DNA of 64,000 nt from Betaproteobacteria bacterium (lineage in GTDB: Bacteria > Pseudomonadota > Gammaproteobacteria > Burkholderiales > Casimicrobiaceae). The DNA is taken from assembly GCA_029884335.1 (NCBI GenBank), contig JAOUIA010000004.1:31364-95363 (forward strand), in the 5' to 3' direction. Positions 21,014-29,972 of this stretch are shown one piece after another. The first letter of the stretch is position 1. Every line of letters starts with the position of its first letter. A model generated the notes under the pieces. The model worked only from the letters and a program-made list of their open reading frames with translations. It was not told where the DNA came from and ran no database searches. The position numbers and the translations under genes are program-made.

Positions 21014-21509
21014 GGACTACCCTCCGCGCTGGCGCGCTCCGGGGCCCGTTCGCCCTCGGGGCGGCCCTTCAAGCTCGTGCTCCCCTCGCCCCGCGGAAGC
21101 GGGGAGAGGGGTCGGGGGTGAGGGGTCATTGGACCACCCTCCGCGCCGGCGCGCTCCGGGGCCCGTTCGCCCTCGGGGCGGCCCTTCAAGCTCGTGCTCC
21201 CCTCGCCCCGCGGAAGCGGGGAGAGGGGTCGGGGGTGAGGGGTCATTGGACCACCCTCCGCGCTGGCGCGCTCCGGGGCCCGTTCGCCCTCGGGGCGGCC
21301 CTTCGGGTTGAATGGACCACCCTCCGCGCTGGCGCGCTCCGGGGCCCGTTCGCCCTCGGGGCGGCCCTTCGGGTTGAATGGACCACCCTCCGCGCTGGCG
21401 CGCTCCGGGGCCCGTTCGCCCTCGGGGCGGCCCTTCGGGTTGAATGGACCACCCTCCGCGCTGGCGCGCTCCGGGGCCCGTTCGCCCTCGGGGCGGCCCT
21501 TCGGGCTCA
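21014..21509. repeat. Tandem array of repeat D (with repeat B inserts)
   Basis: Two 117-base units (21014-21130, 21131-21247) are followed by four 66-base units (starting 21248, 21314, 21380, 21446). The 117-base unit is the 66-base unit plus a 51-base repeat B insert. On the minus strand the unit starts with the pgpA stop, TGA, then GCCCGAAGGGCCGCCCC. Both lengths are multiples of three, so minus frames stay open and would encode a 22-residue peptide repeat containing GRPEGERAPERASAEGGP. The repeat also holds GGAGGGT, a ribosome-site look-alike. Copies are nearly identical, which indicates recent expansion. Confidence 0.95.
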
Positions 21510-22004
21510 CGCCGGCCACCCGGTGACGCGCACGACGGCCGCGAAGACGAACAGCGCCATCGCCGCCGCGACGAGGTCGTCGAGCATCACGCCCACCCCG
21601 TGCTTCATCCGCGCGTCGATGGCGCGGATCGGCGGCGGCTTCAGTATGTCGAACAGGCGGAACAGCAGGAAAGCGAACGCGATGCGCGCGAGGCTCGTGC
21701 CGGTGAAGAACATCACGAACAGGAACGCCGCGATCTCGTCGATGACGATGCCGCCGTGGTCCGCCGCGCCAAGGTCGCGGCCGGTCCGGTCGGATGCCCA
21801 CGCGCCCGCCGCGAAGAGGAGTGCCACGACCGCCAGGTAGCCGGCGTCGCCGGTGTGCAGCGCGAGCCAGTCGCCCAGCGGAATCGCCAGCAGCGTAGCG
21901 ACCGTGCCCGGCGCCCACGGCGAGAGCCCGGTGCCGAAACCGAGCGCGAGAAAGTGCGCCGGATGCGCGAGGAGGAAGCGGATCGAGAGGGGTGGCCCGG
22001 ACAT
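21507..22004 (-). CDS. pgpA: Phosphatidylglycerophosphatase A
   Basis: A 165-residue inner-membrane phosphatase that makes phosphatidylglycerol. GFGTGLSPWAPGTVATLLAI, DHGGIVIDEIAAF and MLDDLVAA match the family, and there are about four membrane segments. ATG 22004 lies 5 bases after the thiL stop; a GTG at 22013 is the alternative. Its stop codon is the first triplet of repeat D. The thiL-pgpA order is standard. Confidence 0.95.
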   Translation of the reverse strand: MSGPPLSIRFLLAHPAHFLALGFGTGLSPWAPGTVATLLAIPLGDWLALHTGDAGYLAVVALLFAAGAWASDRTGRDLGAADHGGIVIDEIAAFLFVMFFTGTSLARIAFAFLLFRLFDILKPPPIRAIDARMKHGVGVMLDDLVAAAMALFVFAAVVRVTGWPA

Positions 22005-22009
22005 CGCAT

Positions 22010-22987
22010 TCACGCGAAGTGGTCGAACGCGCGCGGCAGCACCGCCAGCGCGCGGCCCTGCTCGTCGAGCACCGTCAGGCCGGCCTCGCGCGGCGCGATC
22101 GATCCGATCCGCGTCACCGGGACGCCCGCCGCGCTTCCCGCCGCCTCGACGCGCTCGCGCATCGCGGCTCGCGCCGCGAAGCAGAGCTCGTAGTCGTCCC
22201 CTCCCGCCAGCAGGCAGGAGAGCGCGAGGCCGCGCTCGCCCGTCGCGAGCCGCATGCGCAGTTCGCTCGCACAGGGGATGCGGGCCAGGTCGACGCTCGC
22301 CCCCACGCCGGAAGCCTCGAGGATGTGGCCGAGGTCGCCGGTGAGCCCGTCGGAGACGTCGAGCATCGCTCCCGCCACGCCGCGCAACGCGATACCGAGC
22401 GCGACTCGCGGTTGCGGCCGCTCGAGCCGAGCGCGCAGCGGCGCGAGCGCGGCCGGCGACATCGCAGTGCGCCCCTGCAGCGCGGCGAGTGCGAGCATCG
22501 CGTCGCCGATGGAACCCGACACCCAGACATCGTCTCCGGGCAGCGCGCCGGACCGCCGGATCGCAGTGCCCGCGGGCACCTCTCCGGCGATGGTCACGCA
22601 CAGGTTGCGCGGGCCGCGCGTCGTGTCGCCCCCTACCAGCGCGACGCCGTGCGCGTCGGCGAGCGCGAACAGGCCGCGAGAAAACGCCGCGAGCCACGCC
22701 TCGTCGCTGTCGGGCAGCGCGCCGGCGAGCAGCGCCCAGCGCGGGCGGGCGCCCATCGCCGCCATGTCCGAGAGATTCACCGCGAGCACCTTGTGGCCGA
22801 GTCCTTCGGCGTCGGCGCCGGGCAGGAAGTGGCGCCCCTCGACCATCATGTCCACCGCGAGCACCAGCTCGTGGCCTGGCGTGGGAGCGAGCAGCGCGGC
22901 GTCGTCGCCCACGCCGAGCACGACGCCCGGGTCGGCGGCGGGCCGCCGGAAGTAGCGGTCGATCAGCTCGAACTCGCCGATCGACAC
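22010..22987 (-). CDS. thiL: Thiamine-monophosphate kinase
   Basis: A 325-residue enzyme that phosphorylates thiamine phosphate to thiamine pyrophosphate. The motifs are GVGDDAALL, VDMMVEGRHF, the metal-binding VGGDTTRGP and MLDVSDGLTGDL. Length fits. It sits between nusB and pgpA as in most proteobacteria, but repeat A copies separate it from nusB. Confidence 0.95.
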   Translation of the reverse strand: MSIGEFELIDRYFRRPAADPGVVLGVGDDAALLAPTPGHELVLAVDMMVEGRHFLPGADAEGLGHKVLAVNLSDMAAMGARPRWALLAGALPDSDEAWLAAFSRGLFALADAHGVALVGGDTTRGPRNLCVTIAGEVPAGTAIRRSGALPGDDVWVSGSIGDAMLALAALQGRTAMSPAALAPLRARLERPQPRVALGIALRGVAGAMLDVSDGLTGDLGHILEASGVGASVDLARIPCASELRMRLATGERGLALSCLLAGGDDYELCFAARAAMRERVEAAGSAAGVPVTRIGSIAPREAGLTVLDEQGRALAVLPRAFDHFA

Positions 22988-23031
22988 GATCAGGCTCCGC
23001 GCGAACCCGCGTGCCGCGTTGCCTCTCCATA

Positions 23032-23238
23032 GTCATCCCCGCGAATGCGGGGATCCTGTGTCTTGGCTTCGCGCATCTGCAGGCCACCACTGTCGTCGCC
23101 ATCCCCGCGCATGCGGGAGTCCAGTGTCTTGGCCTCGCGCATCTGCAGGCCACCCCTGTCGTCGTCATCCCCGCGCATGCGGGGATCCAGCGACTTCCCG
23201 CCTAGACGACACTGGATCCCCGCATGCGCGGGGATGAC
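23032..23238. repeat. Repeat A copy 2: cluster of four palindromes
   Basis: Three direct copies of the core (near 23032, 23097 and 23164) and one inverted copy (23211-23238, CTGGATCCCCGCATGCGCGG) fill the thiL-nusB gap. The first two intervals carry a repeat of about 66 bases that includes CGCGCATCTGCAGGCCACC. This is the largest repeat A locus in the window. Confidence 0.9.
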
Positions 23239-23284
23239 GAGGGGAGTCTGGTGGCCGCCGCGCATGGGATGGAAGCGGCGCCGC

Positions 23285-23740
23285 TCAGCGCCCCCGCTCT
23301 GCCGCCAGCGCCGCGATCTCCGGCGCACGCGCGCCGCGCGCGACCTTGTCGAGGACGGCGTTGACGAACTTGTGGCCGTCGGTGCCGCCATAGGACTTGG
23401 CCAGCTCGACCGCCTCGTCGATCACGACCTTGTACGGGATCTCGACACGCTGCGCGAGCTCCCACGAGCCGATGGCGATGATGGCGCGCTCGATCGGCGA
23501 CAGCTCGGCGATGGCGCGCGCGGCGTGAGGCGCCGCCCTGGCGAGCAGCGACTCCCAGCCCGCGGTCACGCCGCGCCACAGCTCGTCGAAGTAGCCGCGC
23601 TCCGCCCCTTCGGCCGCGTCGCTCTCGAGCAGCGCGAGGCGGATCGCGTCGTCGGCGTTGCCGGAGAGCTGGCGCTGGTAGAGCCCCTGCAGCACGAGCT
23701 CCCGCGCGGCGTGGCGCGGGTCAGGCGTCGTCGAGGTCAT
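23285..23740 (-). CDS. nusB: Transcription antitermination factor NusB
   Basis: A 151-residue all-helical RNA-binding protein that joins the rRNA antitermination complex with S10. Family features are [49 protein letters not shown] and [11 protein letters not shown]. Its first 20 bases overlap the end of ribH, the usual coupling. Confidence 0.96.
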   Translation of the reverse strand: MTSTTPDPRHAARELVLQGLYQRQLSGNADDAIRLALLESDAAEGAERGYFDELWRGVTAGWESLLARAAPHAARAIAELSPIERAIIAIGSWELAQRVEIPYKVVIDEAVELAKSYGGTDGHKFVNAVLDKVARGARAPEIAALAAERGR

Positions 23741-24182
23741 CGAAGAGATTCGCGAGCTCGAGCGCCGCGAGGGCCGCCTCGTGGCCCTTGGCGTCCATGC
23801 GCGCGAGCGCCTGCTCGTCGGTGTCGCAGGTGAGGATCGCGTTGCCGATCGGCACGCCGAACTGCAGCGCGACTTCGGCGACTCCGCGCGCGGATTCGTT
23901 GCTCACGATCTCGAAGTGGTAGGTCTCGCCGCGTATCACCGCGCCCAGCGCCACCAGCGCGTCGTACTCGCCGGACTGGGCGAGGCGCTGCAGCGCCTGC
24001 GGGGTCTCCAGCGCGCCGGGAACCGTTACGATCGTCACGTCGCCGGCGGCCACGCCGGCCTCCGCGAGCGCGCGCTGGGCTCCCGCCAGCAGGCCGTCGC
24101 CGATCGCGGGGTTGAAGCGCGACAGCACCAAGCCGACGCGCCGGCCGGCGCCCGCCGTGCGGGGAGCGATGCGACGCGCCAT
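23721..24182 (-). CDS. ribH: 6,7-dimethyl-8-ribityllumazine synthase
   Basis: A 153-residue subunit of lumazine synthase, the penultimate riboflavin step. [44 protein letters not shown] and the [15 protein letters not shown] segment are diagnostic. The start at 24182 (MARRIAP) fits the family. Coupled to nusB. Separated from ribBA upstream by repeat A copy 3. Confidence 0.96.
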   Translation of the reverse strand: MARRIAPRTAGAGRRVGLVLSRFNPAIGDGLLAGAQRALAEAGVAAGDVTIVTVPGALETPQALQRLAQSGEYDALVALGAVIRGETYHFEIVSNESARGVAEVALQFGVPIGNAILTCDTDEQALARMDAKGHEAALAALELANLFDDLDDA

Positions 24183-24236
24183 GCTAATCGGACGACTTGC
24201 AGCGGACGCAGCGTGCCGGCATGGGCACGACACATC

Positions 24237-24284
24237 GTCGTCCCCGCGACGCCGGTCCCCGGGTGCCGGCGTCGCGGGGATGAC
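24237..24284. repeat. Repeat A copy 3
   Basis: Inverted arms GTCGTCCCCGCGACGCCGG (24237-24255) and CCGGCGTCGCGGGGATGAC (24266-24284) form a 19-base stem with one mismatch and a short loop. It lies between ribBA and ribH, inside the operon, and may end or stabilise transcripts. Confidence 0.85.
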
Positions 24285-24326
24285 GCGGTGCATGCATGCA
24301 ACGTTCGATACTCATATGTCGGCCGA

Positions 24327-25430
24327 TCAGGACGCCTTCGCGCCGGGCTGGTGCTCGTAGCCCGTCACCTCGAGGTCGAAGCCGATCATGCTCGGCATGC
24401 GTCGCGGGCGCGCGAGGATGCGCATGCGGCCGACGTTGAGGTCGCGCAGGATCTGCGCACCGATGCCGTAGTTGCGCAGGTCGAACTTGGTCGGCGCCGG
24501 CGGCTCGGACGAGACGGCCCGGCGGCGCAGCTCCTGCGGCGACTCGGGCCGGTGCAGCAGCACGATGACCCCGCGGCCGGCGCGGGCGATCGCCTCCATC
24601 GCCGCGGGGATGCTCCAGGAGTGCGACTCGTTCTGCGCGTCGAGCAGGTCCATCACCGACAGCGGCTCGTGCACGCGCACCAGCGTCTCCGTCTCCGGCG
24701 AGATCGGTCCGCGCGCCAGCGCGAGGTGCGTCGCGTCGGTGAGCTTCTCACGGTAGACGACCAGTCGGAACGCGCCGTGCGCGGTGGCGAGCGGCCGCTC
24801 GGCGACTCGCTCGATCAGCTTTTCCGTGCGGCTGCGGTAGTGGATGAGGTCGGCGATGGTGCCGATCTTGAGCGCGTGCGACTTCGCGAACTCCAGGAGG
24901 TCCGGCAGCCGCGCCATCGTGCCGTCGTCCTTCATGATCTCGCAGATCACCGCGGCGGGCGCGAGGCCAGCCAGCCGCGCGAGGTCGCAGCCCGCCTCCG
25001 TGTGGCCGGCGCGCGAGAGCACGCCGCCGGGCACGGCGACCACGGGGAAGACGTGGCCCGGCTGCACCAGGTCCGCGGGTTTCGCATCCGGGGCGATCGC
25101 CACCCGCACGGTGCGTGCGCGGTCGGCGGCCGAGATGCCGGTGGTGACGCCCTCGGCGGCCTCCACCGACACGGTGAAGTTCGTGCCGGTGCCCGAGCGG
25201 TTCTCGCGCACCATCGGCGCGAGCCCCAGCTGCCGCGAGCGCTCCTCGGTCAGCGTGAGGCAGACGAGCCCCCGCGCGTGGCGGGCCATGAAGTTGATCG
25301 CCTCGGGCGAGACGTGCTCGGCGGCCAGCACGAGGTCGCCCTCGTTCTCGCGGTCCTCCTCGTCGACCAGGATGACCATGCGGCCGGCTTTCAGCTCGGC
25401 GACGATCTCGGGAGTCGGGGTCAGAGTCAT
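24327..25430 (-). CDS. ribB: 3,4-dihydroxy-2-butanone-4-phosphate synthase with degenerate GTP cyclohydrolase II domain
   Basis: A 367-residue protein in the riboflavin path. The first 200 residues are an intact DHBP synthase: VDEEDRENEGDLVLAAEHV, TGISAADRA and HTEAGCDLARLAG. The second part has the RibA fold outline (FRLVVYREKL, VRVHEPLSVMDLLD) but lacks the zinc-binding GDxxGSxRCDCG-like block; the matching stretch reads VRVHEPLSVMDLLDAQNESH. It should therefore make the four-carbon unit only, and a separate RibA should exist elsewhere. Such tails are common in beta- and gammaproteobacteria. Confidence 0.9.
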   Translation of the reverse strand: MTLTPTPEIVAELKAGRMVILVDEEDRENEGDLVLAAEHVSPEAINFMARHARGLVCLTLTEERSRQLGLAPMVRENRSGTGTNFTVSVEAAEGVTTGISAADRARTVRVAIAPDAKPADLVQPGHVFPVVAVPGGVLSRAGHTEAGCDLARLAGLAPAAVICEIMKDDGTMARLPDLLEFAKSHALKIGTIADLIHYRSRTEKLIERVAERPLATAHGAFRLVVYREKLTDATHLALARGPISPETETLVRVHEPLSVMDLLDAQNESHSWSIPAAMEAIARAGRGVIVLLHRPESPQELRRRAVSSEPPAPTKFDLRNYGIGAQILRDLNVGRMRILARPRRMPSMIGFDLEVTGYEHQPGAKAS

Positions 25431-25456
25431 GTCAGTGGCGCCGGGCCGTTCCGGGA

Positions 25457-25513
25457 CGCCCGTGCGAGCGGGGCGGCAGCAAGGCTCGAAGAGCGCGTCC
25501 GCTCGCACGGGCG
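25457..25513. repeat. Repeat C copy 1: 15-bp stem, 27-nt loop
   Basis: Arms CGCCCGTGCGAGCGG (25457-25471) and CCGCTCGCACGGGCG (25499-25513) pair perfectly around a 27-base loop. It lies 26 bases before the ribB start, within its probable leader. Further homology with the 50.36 kb copy runs rightward to about 25565 (shared GGCCAAGGAGGCCGC). Confidence 0.85.
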
Positions 25514-25646
25514 GCGGCCGACGCGCACACAAATCGGACGGCACAACCGGCCAAGGAGGCCGCCTGACCAGCCCCCTGGGGGGCAGCGAGCGCAGCGAGC
25601 GTGGGGGGATGTTTCATCCTGGGGCCGATGCGGGGGCCAAACCGGG

Positions 25647-25652
25647 ATTGTA
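25647..25652 (-). promoter_or_regulatory. Possible -10 element of ribB
   Basis: The minus strand reads TACAAT here, about 215 bases before the ribB ATG and 29 bases after the RND stop. No clear -35 is seen. If used, the ribB leader would contain repeat C. No FMN riboswitch core was recognised in this leader. Confidence 0.3.
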
Positions 25653-25680
25653 CCGGCGCGGCCGCGGCGGACCGCTCCCG

Positions 25681-28600
25681 TCAGGCAGCCGCGGTGGCCT
25701 GCCCCGCCGAGCCGTCGCGGCGCACCCGGAACCAGGCGGCGTAGAGCGCGGGCAGGAACGCGAGCGTGAGCAGCGTCGCCGCGACGATGCCGCCCATCAT
25801 CGCCACCGCCATCGGCCCGAAGAAGTCGCTGCGCACGAGCGGCACCATCGCGAACACGGCGGCGGCGGCGGTGAGCACGATGGGACGGAAGCGGCGCACC
25901 GTCGCGCCGACGATCGCGTCCCACGCCGGCGCGCCGGCAGCGCGGTCCTGCTCGATCTGGTCGACCAGGATCACCGAATTGCGCATGATGATCCCGGAGA
26001 GCGCGATCGTGCCCAGCATCGCGACGAACCCGAAGGGGAGCCCGGACGCGAGCAGCCCGGCGGTGACCCCGATCATGCCGAGCGGTGCGGTCAGCACCAC
26101 CATCAGCGTGCGCGAGAAGCTCTTCAGCTGCACCATCAGCAGCGCGAGCACGACCAGCACCAGAAGGGGGACGCCGGCGGCGATCGACTTCTGGCCGCGC
26201 GTAGCGTCTTCCACCACGCCGCCCAGCTCGATGCGATAGCCCGCCGGCAGCTTCGCGCGCAGCGCATCGATGTCCGGCGCCATGCGCATGACGACGTCGG
26301 GACCCTGCGCGTCGCCCTTGAGGTCGCCGCGCACCGTGACCGTCGGCTGGCGGTTGCGCCGCCACACGATCCCCGGCTCGAGGCCGACCTCGAGCCGCGC
26401 CACCTGCGTGATCGGCACCGCCTTGCCGCCGCGGGCCGGGATCGCGAGGTCGCGCAGGAAAGACAGTTGCGCGCGCTCGGCCTCGACGCCGCGCAGCACG
26501 ACGTCGACGAGCTTGTTGCCTTCGCGGAACTGGGTGACGACCACGCCGGACACCGACGTGTTGAGGAACTGCGCGATGTCCTGCGAAGAGAGCCCGAGCA
26601 GGCGCGCCTTGTCCTGGTCGATGGCCAGGCGCACCACCTTCGACGGCTCGTCCCAGTCGAACTGCACGTTGGCCACGTCGGGGCTCGCGGCGACGACGGC
26701 GCGCACCTCGCGCGCGATCTCGCGCACCCGGCCGACGTCGTCGCCGGAGACGCGGACCTGGACGGGGAAGCCCACGGGCGGGCCGTTCTCCAGCCGCGCC
26801 ACGCGGCCGCGCAACGCGGGAAAGTCGTCCTCGAACAGCTTGAGCAGGCGAGCCCGCACGCGCTCGCGCTCGCGGTTGTCCTTCGTCACCAGCACGAACT
26901 GCGCGAAGTTCGACTGCGTGAGCTGCTGGTCGAGCGGCAGGTAGAAGCGCGGGCTCCCCGCGCCGACGTAGCCGACGAAGCTCTCCACCCCCTCGTCGCG
27001 GGCGAGGACTGCCTCCATGCGCTTCGCCTCGGCGAGCGTCGCGGCGAACGACGAGCCCTCGGGCAGCCGCAGGTCGACCATCAGCTCGGGCCGCGACGAC
27101 GCCGGGAAGAACTGCTGCGGAACGAAGCGGAACGCGATCATCGACGCCGCGAACGCCGCCAGCGTCACGGCGATCGCGAGTGCGCGGTGCTCCACCGTCC
27201 ACTCGACGGCGCGCTTGAGCCGGCGATAGAACGGCGTGTCGTAGACCGCGGCGGCATCGTGCGCCGCCGGGCGCGGCGGCGGTTCGGGGCGGCCGCGCGC
27301 GCGGGCAAGCGCACGGCGCCACAGCGGGGCCGGGCGCGCCTTCGCGTAGTCCGGCAGCATGCGATAGCCGAGCCACGGGATCGCGATCACCGCGACGAAC
27401 CACGAGACGACGAGCGCGATCGCCGAGACCTGGAACAGGGACCGCGTGTACTCGCCGGTGCCGCTCCGTGCAGTGGCGATGGGCAGGAACCCGGCGACCG
27501 TGATCAGCGTGCCGGTCAGCATGGGGAACGCCGTTGAGGTCCACGCGTAGCTCGCCGCGCGGAAGCGGTCGAAGCCCTGCTCGAGCTTCACCGCCATCAT
27601 CTCCACCGCGATGATCGCGTCGTCGACCAGCAGCCCGAGCGACAGCACCAGCGCGCCGAGCGAGATCTTGTGCAGGCCGATGTCGAACAGGTCCATGAAG
27701 AGGAACGTGGTCGCGAGCACCAGCGGGATCGACACCGCGACGACGAGCCCCGTGCGCAGGCCGAGGCTCAGCAGGGAGACCGCGAGCACGATCGCCACGG
27801 CCTCGGCGAGCGAGCGCACGAACACGTTGATCGAGCGCTGCACGGCCTTCGGCATGCTCGCGACCGCGTCGACCTCCACACCGACCGGCAGCTCCGCGCG
27901 CATGCGCGCCACCGTCGCGTCGAGCGCCGCGCCCAGCTCGATCACGTCGCCGCCCTTGACCATCGTCACGCCGACCCCCAGCGCCTCGCGGCCGTGCCAG
28001 CGCATCTTCTGCTGCGGCGGGTCGGCGTACCCGCGCTTCACCTCGGCGACGTCGCCCAGGCGGAACACGCGGTTGTTGACGCGCAGCGAGAGCTCGCGGA
28101 TCGTGTCGACCGACTCGAAGCCGCCGGAGGGGCGCAGGTAAATGCGGTCGGTGCCGGTCTCGAACGCGCCGGCGGGCGCCACCGCGTTCTGCGCGGCGAG
28201 CGTGGCGACGAGCTGCGACGCCTCGAGGCCCAGCGTGGCGAGCTTCGCGTTGGAGAACTCGACGAAGACGCGCTCCTCCTGCTCGCCGATGAAGTCGACC
28301 TTCGCCACGCCGGGGACCCGCAGCAGCTCTCCGCGCAACCGGTCGCCGAAGGCCTTGAGGTCGCGGTAGCCGAAGCCCTCGCCGGTGATCGCGTAGATGT
28401 TCGTGTAGGTGTCGCCGAACTCGTCGTTGAAGAACGGCCCGCGGATGCCGGCGGGCAGGCTGCCGCGGATGTCGCCGACCTTCTTGCGCACCTGGTACCA
28501 GAGCTCGGGGACGCTCGACGACGGCAGCGAGTCGCGCAAGCCGATCAACACCAGCGACTCGCCGGGCTTGCTGTAGCTGCGGATCCACTCGAGCGGCAGC

Positions 28601-28860
28601 TCCTGCAGCTTGCGCTCGATGCGGTCGGTCACCTGCTCCTCGACCTCGCGCGCGGTCGCGCCCGGCCAGTCGGTGCGCACCACCATCGCCTTGAACGTGT
28701 ACGGCGGGTCTTCCGACTGGCCGAGCTTCGTGTACGCGAGCGCGCCCATCAGCGCGGCGACGATCACCAGGAACGCGACCAGCGGCCGGTGGTCGAGCGC
28801 CCACTCGGAGAGGTTGATCCCCGAGCGGCTGCGCACGCCGGGCACGCGATCCGACGTCAT
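25681..28860 (-). CDS. RND efflux transporter, inner-membrane pump
   Basis: A 1059-residue HAE1-type proton-driven pump with 12 expected membrane helices and two large periplasmic loops. Visible parts are the first helix (PLVAFLVIVAALMGALAY), the TM4 acidic pair in SLGLLVDDAIIAVEMM and the late TM region MVQLKSFSRTLMVVLTAPLG. An unusual Pro- and Arg-rich cytoplasmic insert occurs near residues 500-525. It follows the adaptor gene by 5 bases; the TetR gene precedes both. No outer-membrane channel gene is present here. Substrate unknown. Confidence 0.92.
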   Translation of the reverse strand: MTSDRVPGVRSRSGINLSEWALDHRPLVAFLVIVAALMGALAYTKLGQSEDPPYTFKAMVVRTDWPGATAREVEEQVTDRIERKLQELPLEWIRSYSKPGESLVLIGLRDSLPSSSVPELWYQVRKKVGDIRGSLPAGIRGPFFNDEFGDTYTNIYAITGEGFGYRDLKAFGDRLRGELLRVPGVAKVDFIGEQEERVFVEFSNAKLATLGLEASQLVATLAAQNAVAPAGAFETGTDRIYLRPSGGFESVDTIRELSLRVNNRVFRLGDVAEVKRGYADPPQQKMRWHGREALGVGVTMVKGGDVIELGAALDATVARMRAELPVGVEVDAVASMPKAVQRSINVFVRSLAEAVAIVLAVSLLSLGLRTGLVVAVSIPLVLATTFLFMDLFDIGLHKISLGALVLSLGLLVDDAIIAVEMMAVKLEQGFDRFRAASYAWTSTAFPMLTGTLITVAGFLPIATARSGTGEYTRSLFQVSAIALVVSWFVAVIAIPWLGYRMLPDYAKARPAPLWRRALARARGRPEPPPRPAAHDAAAVYDTPFYRRLKRAVEWTVEHRALAIAVTLAAFAASMIAFRFVPQQFFPASSRPELMVDLRLPEGSSFAATLAEAKRMEAVLARDEGVESFVGYVGAGSPRFYLPLDQQLTQSNFAQFVLVTKDNRERERVRARLLKLFEDDFPALRGRVARLENGPPVGFPVQVRVSGDDVGRVREIAREVRAVVAASPDVANVQFDWDEPSKVVRLAIDQDKARLLGLSSQDIAQFLNTSVSGVVVTQFREGNKLVDVVLRGVEAERAQLSFLRDLAIPARGGKAVPITQVARLEVGLEPGIVWRRNRQPTVTVRGDLKGDAQGPDVVMRMAPDIDALRAKLPAGYRIELGGVVEDATRGQKSIAAGVPLLVLVVLALLMVQLKSFSRTLMVVLTAPLGMIGVTAGLLASGLPFGFVAMLGTIALSGIIMRNSVILVDQIEQDRAAGAPAWDAIVGATVRRFRPIVLTAAAAVFAMVPLVRSDFFGPMAVAMMGGIVAATLLTLAFLPALYAAWFRVRRDGSAGQATAAA

Positions 28861-28865
28861 CGCAT

Positions 28866-29972
28866 TCAGCGAGGAGAAGGCGCGGGGCGGCCCTGCGCGA
28901 CCAGGCCCGCGCCCTCGTAGGGCCGCACGACCTGGCCTTCGACGAGCTTGTTGGCGCCGGCGGCGACGATCCACTCGCCGTCGGCGAGCCCGCGCGTGAC
29001 CACCGCGCCGTCCTCGCGGAACGCGCCGAGTTCGACGGCGCGCAGGCTCACCTTGCCGCTGCCGTGGTCGAACACCCACACGGCCGGCTTGCCGTCGGTG
29101 CCGTGGTAGATGGAGGCGAGCGGCACGAGCGCCGCGCGCGCGTCGCCGGGGCCGATCACCGCGACGTTCGCGGTCATGCCCCAGCCGAGCGCGGCGTCGG
29201 CGCCGGGCACCGCGACGCGCACGGCAAACGTGCGCGTGGCCGTGTCGACGGACGGAGAGACTTCGCGCAGGCGCGCGGGGTAGCGCTTCTGCGGATCCGC
29301 CCACAGCGCGACGACGAGTTGTCGCGCCGACTTCACCTCGGCGAGGCGGTGCTCCGGCACCGCGATGACCACTTCGCGCTCGCCCGTCTCGGCCAGCTTC
29401 ATCACGACCTGCCCGGCCGCGACGACCTGCCCGGCCTCGACATTGAGCGCCGTGACCACGCCGTCGGCCGGCGCGACCAGCGTCGCATATCCGGCCTGGT
29501 TGCGCGTGACGGCGAGTGTGGCCAGCGCCTGCTCCAGCCGCGCAGCTGCCGCGTTCATGGCGTTGCGCTTCTGGTCGAGCGCGGAGGCGCTCACGAACTT
29601 CTGCTTGTACAGGTCCTCGTAGCGCTGGAGTTCGGCCCGCGCGTACGCCTCGTCGGTGCGGGCCGCGGCGACGGCCGCCCCCTGCGCCTGCGCCTGCAGC
29701 GCCACGTCGGCGGGGTCGAGCCGCGCGAGCGCCTGCCCGCGGCGCACGGCGGTGCCCACGTCGACGCTGCGCTCGACGAGCTTGCCCGCGATGCGGAACG
29801 CGAGGTCCGCCTCGTGCCGCGGCTTCACTTCGCCGGCGAACACCGCGACGTCCTGCGCGGCGCCGATCGCGACCTTCGACAGCACGACCGGACGGACCGG
29901 CTCGGGTAGGGCGGCCTCGCGCGCGCACGAAGCGAGCAGCGCGACCGCGACGACGGGCAGCAGCGCTCTCAT
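28866..29972 (-). CDS. RND efflux adaptor (membrane fusion) lipoprotein
   Basis: A 368-residue periplasmic adaptor. The N-terminus MRALLPVVAVALLASCAREA has a lipobox (LLASC), so it is probably a lipoprotein. The halves of the lipoyl domain are DVGTAVRRGQALARLDP and LVAPADGVVTALNVEAGQVV, separated by a coiled-coil hairpin (about 95-165). ATG 29972 overlaps the tetR stop (ATGA). It works with the downstream pump. Confidence 0.92.
   Translation of the reverse strand: MRALLPVVAVALLASCAREAALPEPVRPVVLSKVAIGAAQDVAVFAGEVKPRHEADLAFRIAGKLVERSVDVGTAVRRGQALARLDPADVALQAQAQGAAVAAARTDEAYARAELQRYEDLYKQKFVSASALDQKRNAMNAAAARLEQALATLAVTRNQAGYATLVAPADGVVTALNVEAGQVVAAGQVVMKLAETGEREVVIAVPEHRLAEVKSARQLVVALWADPQKRYPARLREVSPSVDTATRTFAVRVAVPGADAALGWGMTANVAVIGPGDARAALVPLASIYHGTDGKPAVWVFDHGSGKVSLRAVELGAFREDGAVVTRGLADGEWIVAAGANKLVEGQVVRPYEGAGLVAQGRPAPSPR

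Noticed and set aside
21014..21509. CRISPR-like array
   Set aside because: Units are directly joined with no unique spacers, and no cas genes are present; it is a tandem repeat.
25431..25680. FMN riboswitch before ribB
   Set aside because: The conserved FMN aptamer core was not recognised; the structure present is repeat C, which also occurs far from riboflavin genes.
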